A model generated the notes under the pieces. The model was not told where the DNA came from, did not search any database, and worked only from the letters and a program-made list of their open reading frames with translations. 64,000 nucleotides of DNA from Blasia pusilla (Eukaryota > Marchantiophyta > Marchantiopsida > Blasiales), in NCBI GenBank assembly GCA_050084515.1, contig CM114273.1, positions 29,946,001-30,010,000 of the forward strand, given 5' to 3'. Positions within the stretch are counted from its first letter, which is position 1. Each line of letters opens with the position of its first letter. The position numbers and the translations under genes were made by a program. Shown piece after piece: positions 38,801-49,399 of the stretch.

Positions 38801-39193
38801 ACCATAGGTTTTGGTGCATTTTGCATTAAGGCCATTTTGCAGAATCTCTCCAAATCTAGTTCGCTTTTGTTCAGTAGTTTAGTAGGTTTCCTTATGAGCA
38901 TTTCTATTATTGTTGCATTTATATTATTATTGGAAAGTGCCTCTTCATTTTAACATCACCTCTCTTTTCAACACATCTCTTTTTTAGCCAAATATAACGT
39001 GAAATGATATGTTTTCACTTAAACCGCACACTAATTCAAAATTGTCCACTGAGAATAATTGAAAATAATACATTCGAGAAAAGGAAGGGGTGAGGTTAGT
39101 TCAAGTTATGGTGTAGGACACTCCCAAGTGCTTCTATCTCCTCCCTCCTCCCACTTCTAACGTTGCCTCAAATGGGTCGGCGGTGCTCGGGAC
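35880..39193. other. AT-rich intergenic DNA
   Basis: Only short frames are present. A stretch at 36490-36790 reads HEWKQMIWKETIWARIL and FKKVWDSWSKY, which may be a decayed coding sequence of a transposon, but I cannot assign a family. No repeats with clear boundaries are seen. Confidence 0.45.
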
Positions 39194-39556
39194 ATGTGCT
39201 TTGGGCGCTTTAGGAAGCGCTTGTGGGAGCGCATGCTACTCATACTGTTGCGTGTGTCAACAGATCCTCATACTGCTTCCGCAGTTCGTCCATGGCATGC
39301 CAAGAGATCATTCTCTAAAAGTTGGACTCACTGCGATTGGACCTCTCCTAGCGCAGCACGCGAAAAAATTGTTCAGTCGGAACAATTTTTTCTCCTTCTT
39401 ACTTTCGTGCCGTACGGCGATGAACCCGAAAGGCCATGTGAGACGCAAACTCGGCATGGAGATTGGAGACCTGTTGACTACTTGTACTTGGGGAGTACTT
39501 TGCTTGACAATGTGTGGATCTTTTGGAAGCGATGTTGTGTGTCGAATTGCGTTTGA
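39194..39556 (+). CDS. Hypothetical frame of 120 codons
   Basis: An open frame in a locally GC-richer patch contains GDWRPVDYLYLGSTLLDNVW and a Trp/Arg-rich end. It overlaps a 131-codon frame from 39183 in another phase, so it is not certain which, if either, is coding. The 13-bp hairpin at 39362-39392 lies inside it. No family is recognised. It could be a captured or decayed fragment. Confidence 0.2.
   Translation: MCFGRFRKRLWERMLLILLRVSTDPHTASAVRPWHAKRSFSKSWTHCDWTSPSAAREKIVQSEQFFLLLTFVPYGDEPERPCETQTRHGDWRPVDYLYLGSTLLDNVWIFWKRCCVSNCV
39362..39392. repeat. Short inverted repeat, 12-13-bp arms
   Basis: GAAAAAATTGTT (39362-39373) pairs with AACAATTTTTTC (39381-39392), plus an inner C-G pair. 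Confidence 0.9.
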
Positions 39557-41298
39557 CTTTGGGAGTTGTGTACCTTGAGAATCTCAGAGGTGCAGGGCGT
39601 AGGGGTAATGATGGGAGAGTATGGACCACGGATCTACATAGGCAGCTAGGATTTAGGGTGGGAGCTCGAGGCGTATGATTCCAGTTGAAATCTTCGAGAC
39701 GTGCAAGACTACAAGTGCCGCGGGTCTAAAAGCGGACGAGGACTCGGGGAGTGCTGAGTGGAAAGGAGAACCTGTTTCTCTTCCGTGTCTAGGTGATGGA
39801 GGATGAACTTTCCAGCCGCTTTCCTCGTGTTGGATCTCTGATATCCAAAGTTGATTCAGCATGGGACAACCATTCCACGGTATCTTCGGACACGCTTTTG
39901 TTTCTTCCGAGGTCCTTCGGAATCTCCTCGACGTCTTGCTGATCGATCTTCTCATAGCCGTCCGTCGTTTTCCCGGCTGAAAATCTCTGGAAGGACTGCC
40001 TGCGTGCAATGACCGAAACAGAATTCATCTGCCCGGACAAATATCAAACCCCAAGAGTTTTGAAACTTTTGAAGCAGAGGAGGGTTGGCACATGCAAGCA
40101 GAACAGTCTCACTGACGCCAATCATAATCATGAATGAGGTCAATCTTTCAGGTCCGGGCGATCGATGCGTCTGCACAGGAGGAGCAGGTTCATGGCCGGA
40201 TCTCAGAATGGCGAGAATCGACAAGTGACGTGCATGCACAGTAACCTAACCTAATTGGCAATGATCGGATTCGTGCACGTGAGCCGAGAGTAGTGGTTCA
40301 AATAAAGTGGCTTCATGAATGTACCTCGTGGACAATGGCGATGCCGAAAGGCACCGGTGTTTCGACACAACTGAAGCGTATAATTTAGTTTGTCTGGAAC
40401 TTTGTTTTGATCCCCGAACGCTGCATCTTGTCCACAGCCGGAATCAATCTGGTATGAATTGAAATATCCGGTATTCGATCCGGCTAGCATGATTAGGGAA
40501 TGATTTTGCCTGCATGTGGTAACATACATACTCGTAAGCGTTGAATTTGTGACGCAGCTAGATTACGAACTTCTCGGCACATGTGACATGTTCCGCTGTT
40601 GCGAGCAGCCTGATTGACGAGCACGATATAGACGTGCAAGATTACGGAAGGATGAGCTCGTCCAACCCTACACCTAAGAATTTATCGGTGGGGATTAATG
40701 CTCACGCTTCTCACATGCGGCACTTGTGGCACACATTTGGGAGATCCGTCACAGGATAGGCACTAAGCTGTCGTCTCGCCATCGCTCATGTCTGGATCGG
40801 CGTCCGAGCTAGTTCAGTGTGGGAGCACTGCGGTACACTGTCAAGATGTAGCGCAGCCATTTTTTCATCCAGACGCGTAGTCCGTGTTCCCTCGGAACAT
40901 GACCGAGTCTGTCACCTGTCTGTCTTGGAAACTATTATGCTGTAGCCTAGGTGTACAATCATTAATCTGGACCAGAGATTGCAGAAACCTGCTGCTGATA
41001 TCGCCATACAAGAACCAGAAAGAAGAATCCAGTGAGAGTTCTAGATTATTTTGTCCCTGTTGAGAAAATTATCGCCTGCATCTTACTTCCTTAGTAGCTG
41101 TGCGGCAGGGAAAAGCAACGCCGGAATGCATCCAATCGTTTGTGAACTCGTGGAGCACACGTCAACATGCTGAAGATTAATGCCACAATCAACGACACGG
41201 GACGGGATCAGTCATGTAGTCTGTGTCACATTCAAACCTTGTAAGATAAGAACCAAATCCCCGGGGCACAAGGAGGAGTGCGGCGCAACAATTTTGCG

Positions 41299-41344
41299 AT
41301 TATATTTCTCAAGTGGTAAGTTAAAACCACTTGAGAAATATAAT
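41299..41344. repeat. Perfect 19-bp inverted repeat, 8-nt loop
   Basis: The left arm ATTATATTTCTCAAGTGGT (41299-41317) is exactly complementary to ACCACTTGAGAAATATAAT (41326-41344). Confidence 0.95.
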
Positions 41345-43235
41345 GCGTCTGGCTCATTCATACGTGGGGCCTAGTTACATAAGAACATGATTGGTTAGGT
41401 CGATAAAGAATGAATCAATAATAATCTAGACTTTCGGAGCCGTGTCATGTATGTAAGAGGATGGGATCACCGCAACCTTTTCATGATCTACAAGTGGCCC
41501 TCAAAATCTTCGAAACATGAGGTGGATTACCGTCATGACACGCAGGAATTCCAGCACGGCTAGCTTGTGACTTTCTAGACATCAGTAAGTTCATAACCCC
41601 GACCTTTCGGTCCAGAAGAATTTTGTGCAGATTTCGCATACAAGAAATCACTAACGGAACTGAAACTTCCCAAATGGAGACACGGAAGAGCCCGAGGTAG
41701 TCAAACTCTGGGACATTCTGGGATTTTCTCAGATATTTCGTCCACAATCTATAGCCTCTGGACAACGAGTCGAATCCGTAAGCGCTTGACCAATTTCCCT
41801 TCTTTGAGAAACACGAAGAGGACTGAAAAGAAACTTTCAACTCCAGCTCCTGTCATGCACATCCAAGGAGTCCTTAATTTAGCTACCCAATCAGGTGGAT
41901 ATGTGCGGTAGTTGACCACTTCCGCACTCTTGTAGGGTTCACGATATTCGAGAGTGGGAAGTTTTGGTGTCCAATCTCTTGCACCGCCATTCGGAGACCT
42001 TGAAGCGTTACGAGTTCAAGTTTGGGTCTGATCGTTGGTTTTTCTCCCCTCCAGTAGTCGCGTTAACTGGTCGTTAGGTCTTCGCTCCGCTGCACCTGGA
42101 TTAGTTGGAAACCTTGGAAGAATTGGGGCACAACCACACAAACCGAAACTTTCATGATGCAAATGTCCCGCCTATTCGAGAAGGCGGTCAACCTTAACGT
42201 TGTCACTGTGTTCGGATCCTAGATTCAGGGCTTCAGTCCTGAGAATGGATCGACACATACCATCGTCACTGCGGAGGCAAGTGGAGCAAAACTTCGTCCG
42301 GGGGTGAGAATTGCAATTCGGATTCTGATTAGCTAAAGACTCTGGCATTCTTCGTCTCATCTACGTCTTCAATCCGATGTATCTGGAGAGAGGTTAGATC
42401 GATCTGTCACTTGCGTTTTCGTAGACGTTTCTACGACGTCGGGATCACACCTACTTCCAGGATCTGAAGAGAAAATTGGCCAATCGTGACATCTTCTATG
42501 GATTCCCCAAAACTACAGCACATATCCACCTGATTGGGTGTTCGGATTTCACATGGATTCGCTGCCAAAAAATGCGCAACGCGCCGTCTAAACCTTGGTC
42601 CACTTAATTTTGAGCTATTAACGGGCGCTGCCAATGAGCTCCAGCGCGTGCAGCTACACAACGATTTCACTTCTAGTGCATGCCTTGATTAATGCTCATC
42701 CGGCAAGTGGTTCTTTCTTTACATATATAGAGTCTATAAACTTAGCGCTGCTAGCCCGACCTGCACGTGTATCGCTCGTCAATGAATTCGCCGACAACGG
42801 TCTTGATTTTGCTCAGATGGGCAAGAGAATTGCGTACATTTGCTAATTCTTCATGTTGGCGGACCACAACTTCAGGCGGTAGTCGAATCGCAAGATGTTT
42901 AAGGGTAAGTTACATGATCTAAAATAAAAATGTAAACAGTGGATGAACCCGAGCTTTTGTTCTTGTAACTGCTAACTATCGTATTTTGGAAATTCCGCTT
43001 GCGGATGAATCGGCGATTTCAGGCGCAATCGCGTACAGAACGGATGAAATCATCCTTCATCTGCCAGCTACCATCTCGGCCCTGTGTCTAAACATGCAGC
43101 TACAGCGGGACTTCAACGCGGTTAGTGCGAACTTCTATGAGATCGGTATGCATCCCAGTCATTCCTAGTGTGCATGCGCAATTGTGGAACCATAACGCAC
43201 ACCGCGAGTTGCCTGAAAGTACAGTGCTGCAACCA

Positions 43236-43309
43236 ACCTCACTCTCTTGAAGTTGAGAGTGAGGTCGCCCTTTCTGGATCGTCTGCTACCAACCTCACTC
43301 TCTTGACAA
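43236..43309. repeat. Inverted repeat plus direct repeat of one arm
   Basis: ACCTCACTCTC (43236-43246) pairs with GAGAGTGAGGT (43255-43265). The left-arm sequence ACCAACCTCACTCTCTTGA recurs about 55 bp downstream (about 43289-43307). Confidence 0.9.
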
Positions 43310-43582
43310 GTTGCTGAATCTTCTAGTTTGGCGCGATGTGCCGGCTATGGACGACAGCGTTAGAAGCCGAGGACAAAACCGGAGATTTCGGGTAAAGAAG
43401 AGGGATGGATGAACATTGACAAAACCGGCAGAAACAGAGTGTTGCCGAAAGCAGCGGCGATTGTGTGGGCGTATGGTGTATATCTTTGGAGACCGAAAGG
43501 TTCCGCAGTGGAGATCGGCGCTTTAAAAAGCAAATCGATCTAGTGGGCAGGAATTCTTCTAGTCGGCGTGAAGCAGCCTTTG

Positions 43583-43605
43583 AAAAGAAAAGAAAAGAAA
43601 AGAAA
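43583..43605. repeat. (AAAAG)n short tandem repeat
   Basis: Between four and five AAAAG units. Confidence 0.9.
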
Positions 43606-45077
43606 TCTCTAGCTGGTATGGTATGTAGGTGGAATCAAGGTTTTGGAATGTCCACAAAATAACCATCAAAATACTGACAGATTCTATGCTCGCTTTGTTT
43701 CCGTCGAAATTTAGCCAAGAAAAGAACTTAACCTGTGTGGTCACCACAACGTTCCTTGTTCTTTCTCAAAATAACGTTGACAAAGTTGAGATCTGCCAGA
43801 CCCGTCGACCGGTGAATGTGCTCACGGACCACTAGAGACAAAGTTTTCTCCACGGACGGGAGTCATGCGTTTGATTTACTGGTTCAACGCATACACATGC
43901 GTCCCCATCTGCATTCACACAGGATCGGAGTTTGGAAAAGCTCAGACTGTGCTTCTTGGCGCTCCAGGACTGTGAAGCTTCCATGGCATTCAGTGGACAC
44001 GAGTAATGATCCGCGGACCGGGCGAATTTTCGTGCGGCGTTGGATGCATGCGTGCTCGCTGACAGCCATCTCCCTCGGCGTGCCTGGATTCTCCCCGCCG
44101 ATCGCCGGTCACGTCGTGTCTTGCTGCTCACAACTGTCCGAGGCGATGGTGCGGCTCAACTTTAAGCCTCGACAAGAAAACGCCGCTTCCCGAATGCGGT
44201 AGATTCCAGTTCCCAACACACAACACGCTCCGACTGGTGCGGAGCTGTAGCAGGTAATCGTCCGATGATGCCAGGAGGAGGGCCCCATCCTCACACTCGA
44301 AGCGCCGCTGTTCCGGCCCACCAGGTATCTAACCTTCACTTTACCTCGTAAGTAAGCGAGAGGAATCTTTTGAAATTCTTGCTTTTGAAACTTTAAACTT
44401 TTGAACTGTCAACAAGATCTAGACTTTGGCTCATGTATCCCTCCGATAACCATCTCTTCTCCGTCGGAAATGTACCGGTTTCTCTTTTCATATTAATTAT
44501 TTTTAAATGACACCCATTAACAATAGAACAATCTTAAAAGGCTAAGCATGAGCTAAGCATGTTCCCAGCAAATATTTTTGGTTGTCCGAAGATTAGAAAA
44601 TATATTCTTGTGACACTCTAATAATAATATAGATGATGTGTCGTGCGAATCCACATCGTCATACAACATACATCGTTGACATATCATACTCACATAGACG
44701 AGAGCATCCACAAAATATTTCCTGTCCAATTGTCATATGTCAAGAAAAAAGTGTTTGCAAATCAAGAAGACATTCTAGTAATAATATAGATGATGAAAAA
44801 CCCATAAGAAAAACAAAAGAGGGAGACTCGAAGAATCAAGTATCCAAAAGCAAAAATTGGCCTTAAAAAGAAGAAGAAGGGGGCATTCCCGCTTCTCGAT
44901 TAAACTCACCAACAGTAGAGACAATATCAAAAACTCATAGAGAATTATGATTACTACTAAGTGGGCCTCTAGCGCCGACGTCTCCCACTATCTAACATTT
45001 ATTTTAAACCCACTTTATTTAAATCTTATTTCGTATATAACATTGGATGATATTCATAATATTTTATAAATAATCTT

Positions 45078-45079
<2 letters not shown>

Positions 45080-45114
<35 letters not shown>
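45080..45114. repeat. (AT)n microsatellite
   Basis: About 17 uninterrupted AT units in AT-rich DNA upstream of the solo A+B repeat. Confidence 0.95.
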
Positions 45115-45116
<2 letters not shown>

Positions 45117-45362
45117 CTAGAATTATTTTATAAGTCATGAGAATATCACAAGATTAGTTTTCCAACTCATAAAAATGGAAATTAAACCAACCAAATTATA
45201 ATTTGAGTCATTTTGTACACAAAGTCATTCAATGATGAACCATAAAAACTACAGGTTTCTTCCAGTGAAAGTCGTTAATTTCTCCCTTATTACGTGGATA
45301 TTTTATTCTGATGTATCTTTAATTAGGTAGATGAATATGTATTAAGATTTGTGCAAGAATTT

Positions 45363-46005
45363 TGTCACCTCTTTTAGGATAGATCGGTGAGATCTAGTAG
45401 AGCGCCTTTGTGAGTAGTGGAGGACAGACTCATGAGGTTGAGGATGAGCTATTGAGGCCCCGGGAAACCTGAGAGAGCAGGTTTCCCTTTCGTTTTGGCT
45501 CATTTGGAGCCATATTGAGGAACTTACTATTTTAGGTTAATACCATTTTGACTATATGGTCGAATTTCTATTTTTGGTAAGTGGCCCTTGACCTCCTACA
45601 TCAGGTCAAGAACCAAGGAGATGACTTGGGAGCATAGGTTACCATGGAGAGAGCTTGGGAGAGGGGAGGGGTATACCTCAAGGAGAGAGTGCTTGAGACC
45701 TCATTCTCTCTTTGTTGAACCTCTTGGCACAAGGCGGCGGAGCTATGGTCTCTTGCCTTGTGAGTGTAATCCAAACCTCTCATTAGGAGAATGGGTTTGG
45801 TTTGACATTGAGATATACATGTGAGAGTGCACACATGTGAGAACTATGGTGTTGTGAGAGAGATCGGATCTTATTTTATTGGAGATATTTTGTTACTTCT
45901 TGTCACGTTCTTTGGATGCCATGAATTACCATGGGATCGTGTGTATTTGTGTGTGCGTTCTGTGACAGCGATGTATGTTGTGTAGTGATGTGTATGCGCA
46001 CGACA
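45363..46005 (+). repeat. Solo A+B terminal repeat, 643 bp
   Basis: It starts TGTCACCTCTTTTAGGATAG and ends GCGCACGACA, and is collinear with 20247-20889. It contains the TATA-like GGGGTATACC at about 45668. The flanks (AATTT left, AGCTT right) do not form a clear target duplication. It is the cleanest full A+B unit in the window and fixes the outer boundaries of the repeat family. Confidence 0.9.
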
Positions 46006-47077
46006 AGCTTTGCTTTGAGAATTATGGGTGGACGAAGATGGCTATGGTAGTATGGTGGTAACAAGGATGGAAGGGATTTTCCACCATCTTTTAGGATGTG
46101 ACAAGGATATTTTCTGGTTTATTTGCTAAGGAAGGTACATCGCATGTACAATATTCTATTGAAGAAAGATGTATTTTGTGGAATATTATGTATTGGAGCT
46201 TGAGATACCTGCCTTATAGTCAAGTCTTTTAGTCAAGATGTCCAATCATCAAGGGATGATGATCATGATTGGATTAAAGTGTTTGATTAGTATTGTACAT
46301 AGATACAAGATAGCGGAGTATGTTGCATCTTCAAGTAGGAATCGTAAATATCTCAACATGATATAAACGTGGTTGGGGGAGGTGGGGGCAAGACCTTGGG
46401 TGGGAGGAGGGGGGCTACTATATTTTTGAGTTGGACTTCCGTTCATTTTGAGTACTTATCCTATGATGTTAATGATATTGGATATTTCTACAAAGGCAAT
46501 CTTGGTCCATTGTTTGTGACAAGTATGGATTCCATACTCTTAGAATAGATATTCGATTATACCAATAAGATGATTGAGAAAGTGATAAGATAATTGTATT
46601 TCAATGATATGTGGAGGAGTACTTCAGTATTGAGCATCCATCCTTAGAGGTATATAGAGGATCCATCCCCTAAGTGATCAATTTGGAGTTTTCGGAAATA
46701 ATCCTCTAAGAATTGAGGTTCTTTTGTATTGATATGCATCCCTTTCTTTTGTAACCTTCGTATGTGGTTTCTCGAAAAAAACTTTGCCATCTAGATTGTC
46801 CTAAAATTGGGTGTCATACTCCATAAGATTTTTTGCATGTCTTGCATCATTACATTCAACCTTATCATTATAACCAAGGTTGTATATGGAAAAAGTCCAT
46901 CCCTAGGACGGATTTGTCCATGTGGGCATAGATACTTGCAACCCGCGACTAGGCCTGCCCGACCCACAACATAGACCTTGGGCTCGGCTTGCTCGTACCC
47001 AGTCTAGAAACCCGTTTCCGATTATTACCACTCGTTTTGTAGCTCGTATCAAGCCTAGATCGAGCATACATTGGTCG
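46006..47077. other. Intergenic, no gene recognised
   Basis: It contains a G-run cluster at 46375-46414. A patch rich in CCCG and GGGCTCGG at about 46935-47035 may be one part of a repeat continued at 47714-47960, right of the inserted LTR. Confidence 0.4.
46375..46414 (+). other. G-quadruplex-prone G cluster
   Basis: G-runs of 5, 5, 3, 3 and 6 within 40 bases (GGGGGAGGTGGGGG ... GGGTGGGAGGAGGGGGG). Four or more runs with short loops satisfy the usual G4 pattern, with one 9-nt loop. Confidence 0.6.
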
Positions 47078-47713
47078 TGTTGTGCGCATACATATCACTA
47101 TAGAACATACATCGTTGTCAAAAATACAAACACAATCATACAAGATACCATATTAATGCATAACATCTAAACATGGAGACGACTGAGTACCAAAATCTCT
47201 CATATAAATCAAGATCTTTCAAATTAATAGGTTCTCTCAATTTGCACACAACTCTCTTTTTGTCTCTCATGTCAAACTAAGTCCACTCTCTTAATGGGTG
47301 GTTTGGGTTATTCACAAAGCAAGGAGGACCAAAACTTTGCTCTTTTATGCCTAGAGATTTAACAAAGAGAGAATTAGCTCCAAAGCTATCTCTCCTTGGA
47401 TATACCCCCTTCCCTCTCCTAAGCTCTCTCCACGGTAACCTATGCTCACGGGTCACCTCCTTGGTTGTTGATATGATGTAGGGGATTAAACACCAATTCC
47501 CAAAGTGGAAAGTCAACTCTACTCAAAATGATAACTAACCTTAAATATAAAGTTTCTCTATGTAGTTCCAAGTAAGTCGAAACGAAGGAAAAACCTGCTC
47601 TCTCAGGTTACTTGTGGCTTCAATAGGTCATCCTTGATCTCATGAGGCTATCCTCCATTATCCTCGGAGGCACTCTACTATAAACTAGTTGATCCATCCT
47701 TAAAGACATGAAA
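47078..47713 (-). repeat. Solo A+B terminal repeat, minus orientation
   Basis: Read on the minus strand it runs from TTTCATGTCTTTAAGGATGG (47713) through the A blocks (GAGAGCTTAGGAGAGGGAAG) into B, ending GTATGCGCACAACA at 47078. It is about 636 bp and more diverged than 45363-46005. It lies 1.07 kb from that copy in inverted orientation. Confidence 0.85.
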
Positions 47714-49399
47714 ACCAACATAGGGCCCGCACAATCCAAGCAACCTGCGCGAGCTAGCTGTTAGACTTCGGCGATGCTTGGCTGCGTACCCTATGCATGC
47801 AAGTGCGGGCTTAGGGCGAGCTAGTACAAGCCATGGGCCGCAGCCGAGCCCGAGCTGCTGAGCCCGTAGTGGGCACCCGCTCTAACCGAGCCCGCACCAA
47901 TTTTATGATCCACGGGCCATAAAACCGGTGTGGGAGCGGGCTCGGATGCGGACAACAGATACCTGTGCGACATGTCCATTTCCGTGTAACGTTTCTTGTT
48001 GGGCATGTCGGTGGACATGTTTGTTTTCGTGCAATCTTGATTGGGAAAAGAGAGAGAAATTTCATGAGAGAGAAAGTACTAGAATTCAAAAGTCATCTTT
48101 ATTCTAATGAGAAGACTGCAACTTTTTCAATCCTCAATTGTAAAATAAGATTCCTATATATATATATATTCAAATATGTCTTAAAACATATTAATTTGAA
48201 ATTGTATCTTGTATAGTTGATTTAAATTTAAAACTATTACTTAACTAATATAAATGAAGATAATTATACGATGATAGGAAATATTAGTATTTATCTTATA
48301 ATATTGTACACTAGATTATATGATTTGTCACAACAAATTTGCGCGAGTGAACGTCCATAGTCTAGCAAATTCCACTCGGTGGGGATTGCTCATGAACGTT
48401 GAAGTTCAAAACTAACTCACCCACTTATTAAGAGTGGATACAATTCCATTATTACTAGGGAAGTGGGATCATATGAATGGAAAATCCATGATAATAATAA
48501 TAAGAGAGAATGATCAATGATTCGATTGACTCATGGAGGGCCCGTCCAACGTATGTGCCAACTTTGACTATGGTGGACAGCCTAAAGTATGCGTGAATTT
48601 TCGTGATTAGGTTGTCCCTTAAAATAAATTAAGCTTTGGATAAAAAAAATCTCATCTACTAGAGCCTACCTTTGAATAGTATTCCACATGAGCTATTATT
48701 GATATGCTTAGGTAGTAGAGCATCACATCAACTATTTGAAAAAAAAAGAGAAGATATTTTCTGTAGAGCCATTGCATGTCTAAATGATACAATGACAACT
48801 CATTGAAGAGGAAGTGCTTTTCAATGTCACCTAGTTCACGAACAATCCAATCCAAGCTTAAAAATTGAAATTCAATTTTTTGAAATATAAAAATCTACTT
48901 GCAACACATTCTTTCAAACTTGATATAAAAATAGAATAAGAATTTCAATAAAGGAAGTAAGGAGAGGAAATGTAGGACATAAAGAATAGAAACTTTACAT
49001 ATCTACCAAGGAAGCTATGGTGTTATATAATTCAACCATGGGGAGATATGCCAAGGAGATGATGGGGAGATATACTGAGGAGATGACGTGTTTCTTTTAC
49101 ATTGAATTTCTAACTATAAGATGAAGACCATGTAAGACACACTTGTCCCTACAAATGGTCAAGTTAGGAACCTAGAGACTAGAGTAGGAAATCACATGGA
49201 TATAAGGGACTTAGAATCACATGGGAAAAAAATGACTGAAAAACAAACAACCCATGATCTCTAATAAAATATATCCACTTTATTATAAAATAAACCTCAA
49301 AAGAGGACAAACAAAGGTAATAACAACTCAAAAGAGGAGTCAAAAAATGCATAACAGAATGCCAAAAGGAAATGGCAACAAGCCAACACAAACATCGAC
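47714..49399. other. Intergenic; GC patch then AT-rich DNA
   Basis: 47750-47960 is rich in GAGCCCG and GGGCTCGG words. The remainder is AT-rich with a short TA run at about 48156. A 24-bp unit GGGGAGATAT(G/A)C(C/T)(A/G)AGGAGATGA is tandemly doubled at 49040-49087. No gene is recognised. Confidence 0.45.

Larger units (their letters stand above)
39560..45079. other. Intergenic, no gene recognised
   Basis: About 5.5 kb of mixed composition (GC-richer at 39.6-44.3 kb). Open frames up to about 130 codons occur on both strands (for example 41481-41840 minus and 43816-44202 plus), but none has a recognisable motif or joins into a spliced gene by eye. It contains the inverted repeats at 41299-41344 and 43236-43265 and an (AAAAG)n run at 43583-43605. 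Confidence 0.4.

Noticed and set aside
39183-39578. A clear protein-coding gene
   Set aside because: Two overlapping frames compete, no start context or homologous motif is evident, and a hairpin lies in the middle; kept only as a low-confidence entry.
45363-46005. Target-site duplication around the solo repeat
   Set aside because: Flanks AATTT and AGCTT do not match well enough to claim a duplication.
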